Positions 5,301 through 6,747 of a DNA stretch of 6,747 nt are shown here, piece after piece (the first letter of the stretch is position 1; every line of letters begins with the position of its first letter). A program made the translations under genes and the position numbers. The stretch is from Oscillospiraceae bacterium (GTDB taxonomy: Bacteria > Bacillota > Clostridia > Oscillospirales > Oscillospiraceae): positions 1 to 6,747 of the forward strand of contig JAFYUG010000085.1 of NCBI GenBank assembly GCA_017558545.1. Direction: 5' to 3'. The notes below the pieces were generated by a model, which saw nothing but the letters and a program-made list of their open reading frames with translations, made no database searches and was not told the DNA's origin.

Positions 5301-6443
5301 ATGAAAATACTTTACCGCATTATTCCCCTGATTTTCTTATTGGCTCTGTTCCCGCTAAAAACCTTCGCAGCAAATGGGTCTGAAATAAATATAGAGGCCC
5401 CACATGCAATATTGATAGAAAAGGAAACGGGCACTATAATTTACGAAAAGGAGGCTTACACACACCGCTCCCCTGCCTCGGTTACTAAAATAATGACCTT
5501 GCTTCTTGCAGCAGAAGCCATCGACTCCGGCAAAGTAAGTCTTAAGGACGCTGTTACCGCTTCTGCAAAGGCGGCAAGCATGGGTGGAAGTCAAATTTGG
5601 CTTGAGGAAAGTGAAACAATGAGCTTTGGGGAAATGCTCAAGTGCATCTGCGTTGTTTCCGCCAACGATTGCTGCGTAGCCGTTGCGGAGCATTTATCCG
5701 GAAGCGAGGAGGCCTTTGTTGCAAAGATGAACGAGCGAGCTGAGGCGCTCGGATTAAAGGACACCCATTTCACCTGCTGCTCAGGTCTTAGCGACAGCGA
5801 CGAGCACTATAGCTGCGCACGAGACCTTGCCATTATTGCCAGAGAGCTATTGAAATATGACTTCATAAAGGAATATGCCGGTATTTGGACAGACTCTGTC
5901 AGAAACGGGGAATTTGTGCTTAATAACACCAACAAGCTGATAAGAACATACGCCGGCGCAAGCGGACTTAAAACGGGCTTCACCAGCAAAGCCATGCACT
6001 GCCTTGCCGCCAGCGCAGAAAGAGATAATGTTGAATACATCGCCGTTGTTCTTGGAGCTGAAAGCTCCGCCAAACGTTTTGAGAGCGCAAAGACCTTGCT
6101 TAATTATGGCTTTGCCAACTACACTCTTTTGCCTGCAGAAAAGTTTGCGGCCATAGCCCCTTTGAAGGTCACTAAGGGCAAAAGTGACTGCGTTAATCTT
6201 TCTGTTGGGGAAGGCAACAGCATACTCATCCCAAAGGATAAAGCGGCAGATATTAAATGGGAAGCCAGCCTTCCCGAAAGCATTCCCGCTCCGGTGGATA
6301 TGGGGCAAACTATTGGGCAGCTCACCGTTACATCGGGCGATGAAACCATTGCGGAAATTCCAATAGTAGCGGCTGAAAAGATAGAAATCATGGGATTTAT
6401 GGAGCTATTTAAGGAAGTTTTGTCCTCCTTGACACTCAGATAA
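5301..6443 (+). CDS. Exported D-alanyl-D-alanine carboxypeptidase (serine peptidase S11, low-molecular-weight PBP)
   Basis: Trims the terminal D-Ala from peptidoglycan pentapeptides outside the membrane and binds penicillin. The 380 residues begin with a signal peptide: positive N-terminus, hydrophobic core at 7-18, likely cleavage after TFA (23). The three active-site motifs are SxxK at S60-K63 (SPASVTK), SxN at S120-N122 (VVSAND) and KTG at 224-226 (GLKTGFTS). A C-terminal PBP5-like beta domain covers about 275-355, and 361-380 could be the amphipathic helix that anchors such enzymes to the membrane. The ATG at 5301 follows GGAGG (5291-5295) by five bases and opens directly on the signal peptide; an in-frame ATG at 5247 would add 18 polar residues before it and has no ribosome site. 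Nine cysteines in the mature part (115, 117, 124, 125, 159, 160, 172, 234, 297) are many for an exported protein and fit an anaerobe. It resembles the DacF/DacB group, but I cannot choose between them. Confidence 0.93.
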   Translation: MKILYRIIPLIFLLALFPLKTFAANGSEINIEAPHAILIEKETGTIIYEKEAYTHRSPASVTKIMTLLLAAEAIDSGKVSLKDAVTASAKAASMGGSQIWLEESETMSFGEMLKCICVVSANDCCVAVAEHLSGSEEAFVAKMNERAEALGLKDTHFTCCSGLSDSDEHYSCARDLAIIARELLKYDFIKEYAGIWTDSVRNGEFVLNNTNKLIRTYAGASGLKTGFTSKAMHCLAASAERDNVEYIAVVLGAESSAKRFESAKTLLNYGFANYTLLPAEKFAAIAPLKVTKGKSDCVNLSVGEGNSILIPKDKAADIKWEASLPESIPAPVDMGQTIGQLTVTSGDETIAEIPIVAAEKIEIMGFMELFKEVLSSLTLR

Positions 6444-6462
6444 ACCATCCCCCAAAATATCC

Positions 6463-6491
6463 TTGTATTATCTTCAAATATGTAGTAAAAT
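6463..6491 (+). promoter_or_regulatory. pgi promoter (TTGTAT-N17-TAAAAT)
   Basis: TTGTAT (6463-6468) and TAAAAT (6486-6491) with ideal 17-base spacing, starting 20 bases after the carboxypeptidase stop codon. The start site would be near 6498, leaving a leader of about 60 bases. I see no terminator after the carboxypeptidase gene, so read-through into pgi is also possible. Confidence 0.65.
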
Positions 6492-6510
6492 CAATATGTT
6501 GCAGATATTG
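6492..6510. repeat. Inverted repeat CAATAT-N7-ATATTG at the pgi start site
   Basis: A perfect 6-7-6 dyad that begins immediately after the -10 box and covers the predicted transcription start. The position suits a repressor site, but short AT-rich arms make chance likely. Confidence 0.3.
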
Positions 6511-6535
6511 TTATTTTTACCACCAAATCTATACT
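6508..6535 (+). promoter_or_regulatory. Second candidate pgi promoter (TTGTTA-N16-TATACT)
   Basis: TTGTTA (6508-6513) and TATACT (6530-6535) are 16 bases apart. A start near 6542 would leave only about 16 bases before the ATG, just enough for the ribosome site. It may work in tandem with the upstream promoter or be incidental. Confidence 0.35.
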
Positions 6536-6557
6536 ACACAGGATTGGAGATAATATT

Positions 6558-6747
6558 ATGGTTAAAGTTGATCTTAGCGGCGCAAAAGATTTTTTTGATG
6601 CAGCAGGTCCTGATTACGCTCTTGCCGCAGAAGCCCACCGCACCCTTTTCGGTCGTACCGGCGCAGGCAACGATTTTATAGGCTGGCTCGACCTTCCCCA
6701 GCGCATTATTGACACCGAGCTGAAAGCCATTCTGGCAGCAGCTGACA
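6558..6747 (+). CDS. pgi: Glucose-6-phosphate isomerase, N-terminal fragment (runs off right edge)
   Basis: Cytoplasmic glycolytic and gluconeogenic enzyme that interconverts glucose 6-phosphate and fructose 6-phosphate. Only the first 63 residues are present, about one seventh of the roughly 450 residues usual in Firmicutes. The recognisable part is TGAGNDFIGWLDLP (35-48), a signature of the N-terminus of clostridial and bacillar Pgi just before the first sugar-binding region; the opening MVKVDLSGAKDFF also fits. No catalytic residue is inside the window. The ATG is supported by GGAGA (6546-6550) seven bases upstream. The frame is open to the edge, so the truncation is the window boundary and not a mutation. 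Identification rests on a short stretch and is good but not absolute. Confidence 0.82.
   Translation, partial: MVKVDLSGAKDFFDAAGPDYALAAEAHRTLFGRTGAGNDFIGWLDLPQRIIDTELKAILAAAD

Noticed and set aside
6463..6681. A 72-codon plus-strand frame over the pgi promoter and start
   Set aside because: It begins at a TTG inside the pgi promoter, has no ribosome site, and overlaps the recognisable pgi N-terminus in another frame.
1..6747. Mobile elements, CRISPR arrays, toxin-antitoxin or defence genes, tRNA or rRNA
   Set aside because: I looked on both strands and found no terminal inverted repeats with a transposase, no regularly spaced repeats, no cloverleaf sequence and no defence-type domains; nearly all the non-spacer sequence is accounted for by six housekeeping or envelope genes.

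Overview
The window looks like a piece of chromosome from a Firmicute of the class Clostridia. The evidence is strong GGAGG-type ribosome sites, sigma-A-like promoters, AT-rich spacers between genes of roughly balanced base composition, and protein sequences closest in style to clostridial versions. I cannot name a genus. All six genes are housekeeping or cell-envelope types. I see no phage, insertion sequence, transposon, CRISPR array, tRNA or rRNA, and no convincing undescribed multi-gene system.

Layout, left to right: (1) 1-856, minus strand, serC (phosphoserine aminotransferase), running off the left edge without its C-terminus. (2) 857-937, a compact serC promoter with two separate palindromes; its -35 box overlaps the mtaB stop codon. 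(3) 938-2221, minus strand, mtaB, a radical-SAM tRNA methylthiotransferase. (4) 2222-2300, a short divergent promoter region. (5) 2301-3437, plus strand, a NifS/IscS-type cysteine desulfurase. (6) 3439-3473, a near-perfect bidirectional terminator. (7) 3477-4874, minus strand, an AI-2E-family membrane protein. (8) 4875-5300, a 426-base AT-rich divergent spacer with several palindromes. (9) 5301-6443, plus strand, an exported D-Ala-D-Ala carboxypeptidase (serine peptidase family S11). (10) 6444-6557, promoter region, then 6558 to the right edge, the start of pgi (glucose-6-phosphate isomerase).

How the genes may relate: the desulfurase and MtaB diverge from the same short promoter region. MtaB needs iron-sulfur clusters and inserts sulfur into tRNA, and desulfurases supply such sulfur, so a functional pairing is plausible but inferred. 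SerC makes a serine precursor and serine feeds cysteine, the desulfurase substrate, so the left half leans loosely towards serine, cysteine and sulfur metabolism. The right half (AI-2E transporter, carboxypeptidase, pgi) has separate promoters and no evident shared pathway.

The parts most worth a second look are regulatory: the two dyads at the serC promoter and the palindrome-rich spacer upstream of the carboxypeptidase. Three start codons were set by ribosome-site spacing, making each protein shorter than the longest open frame: the desulfurase (2301), the AI-2E protein (4874) and the carboxypeptidase (5301).
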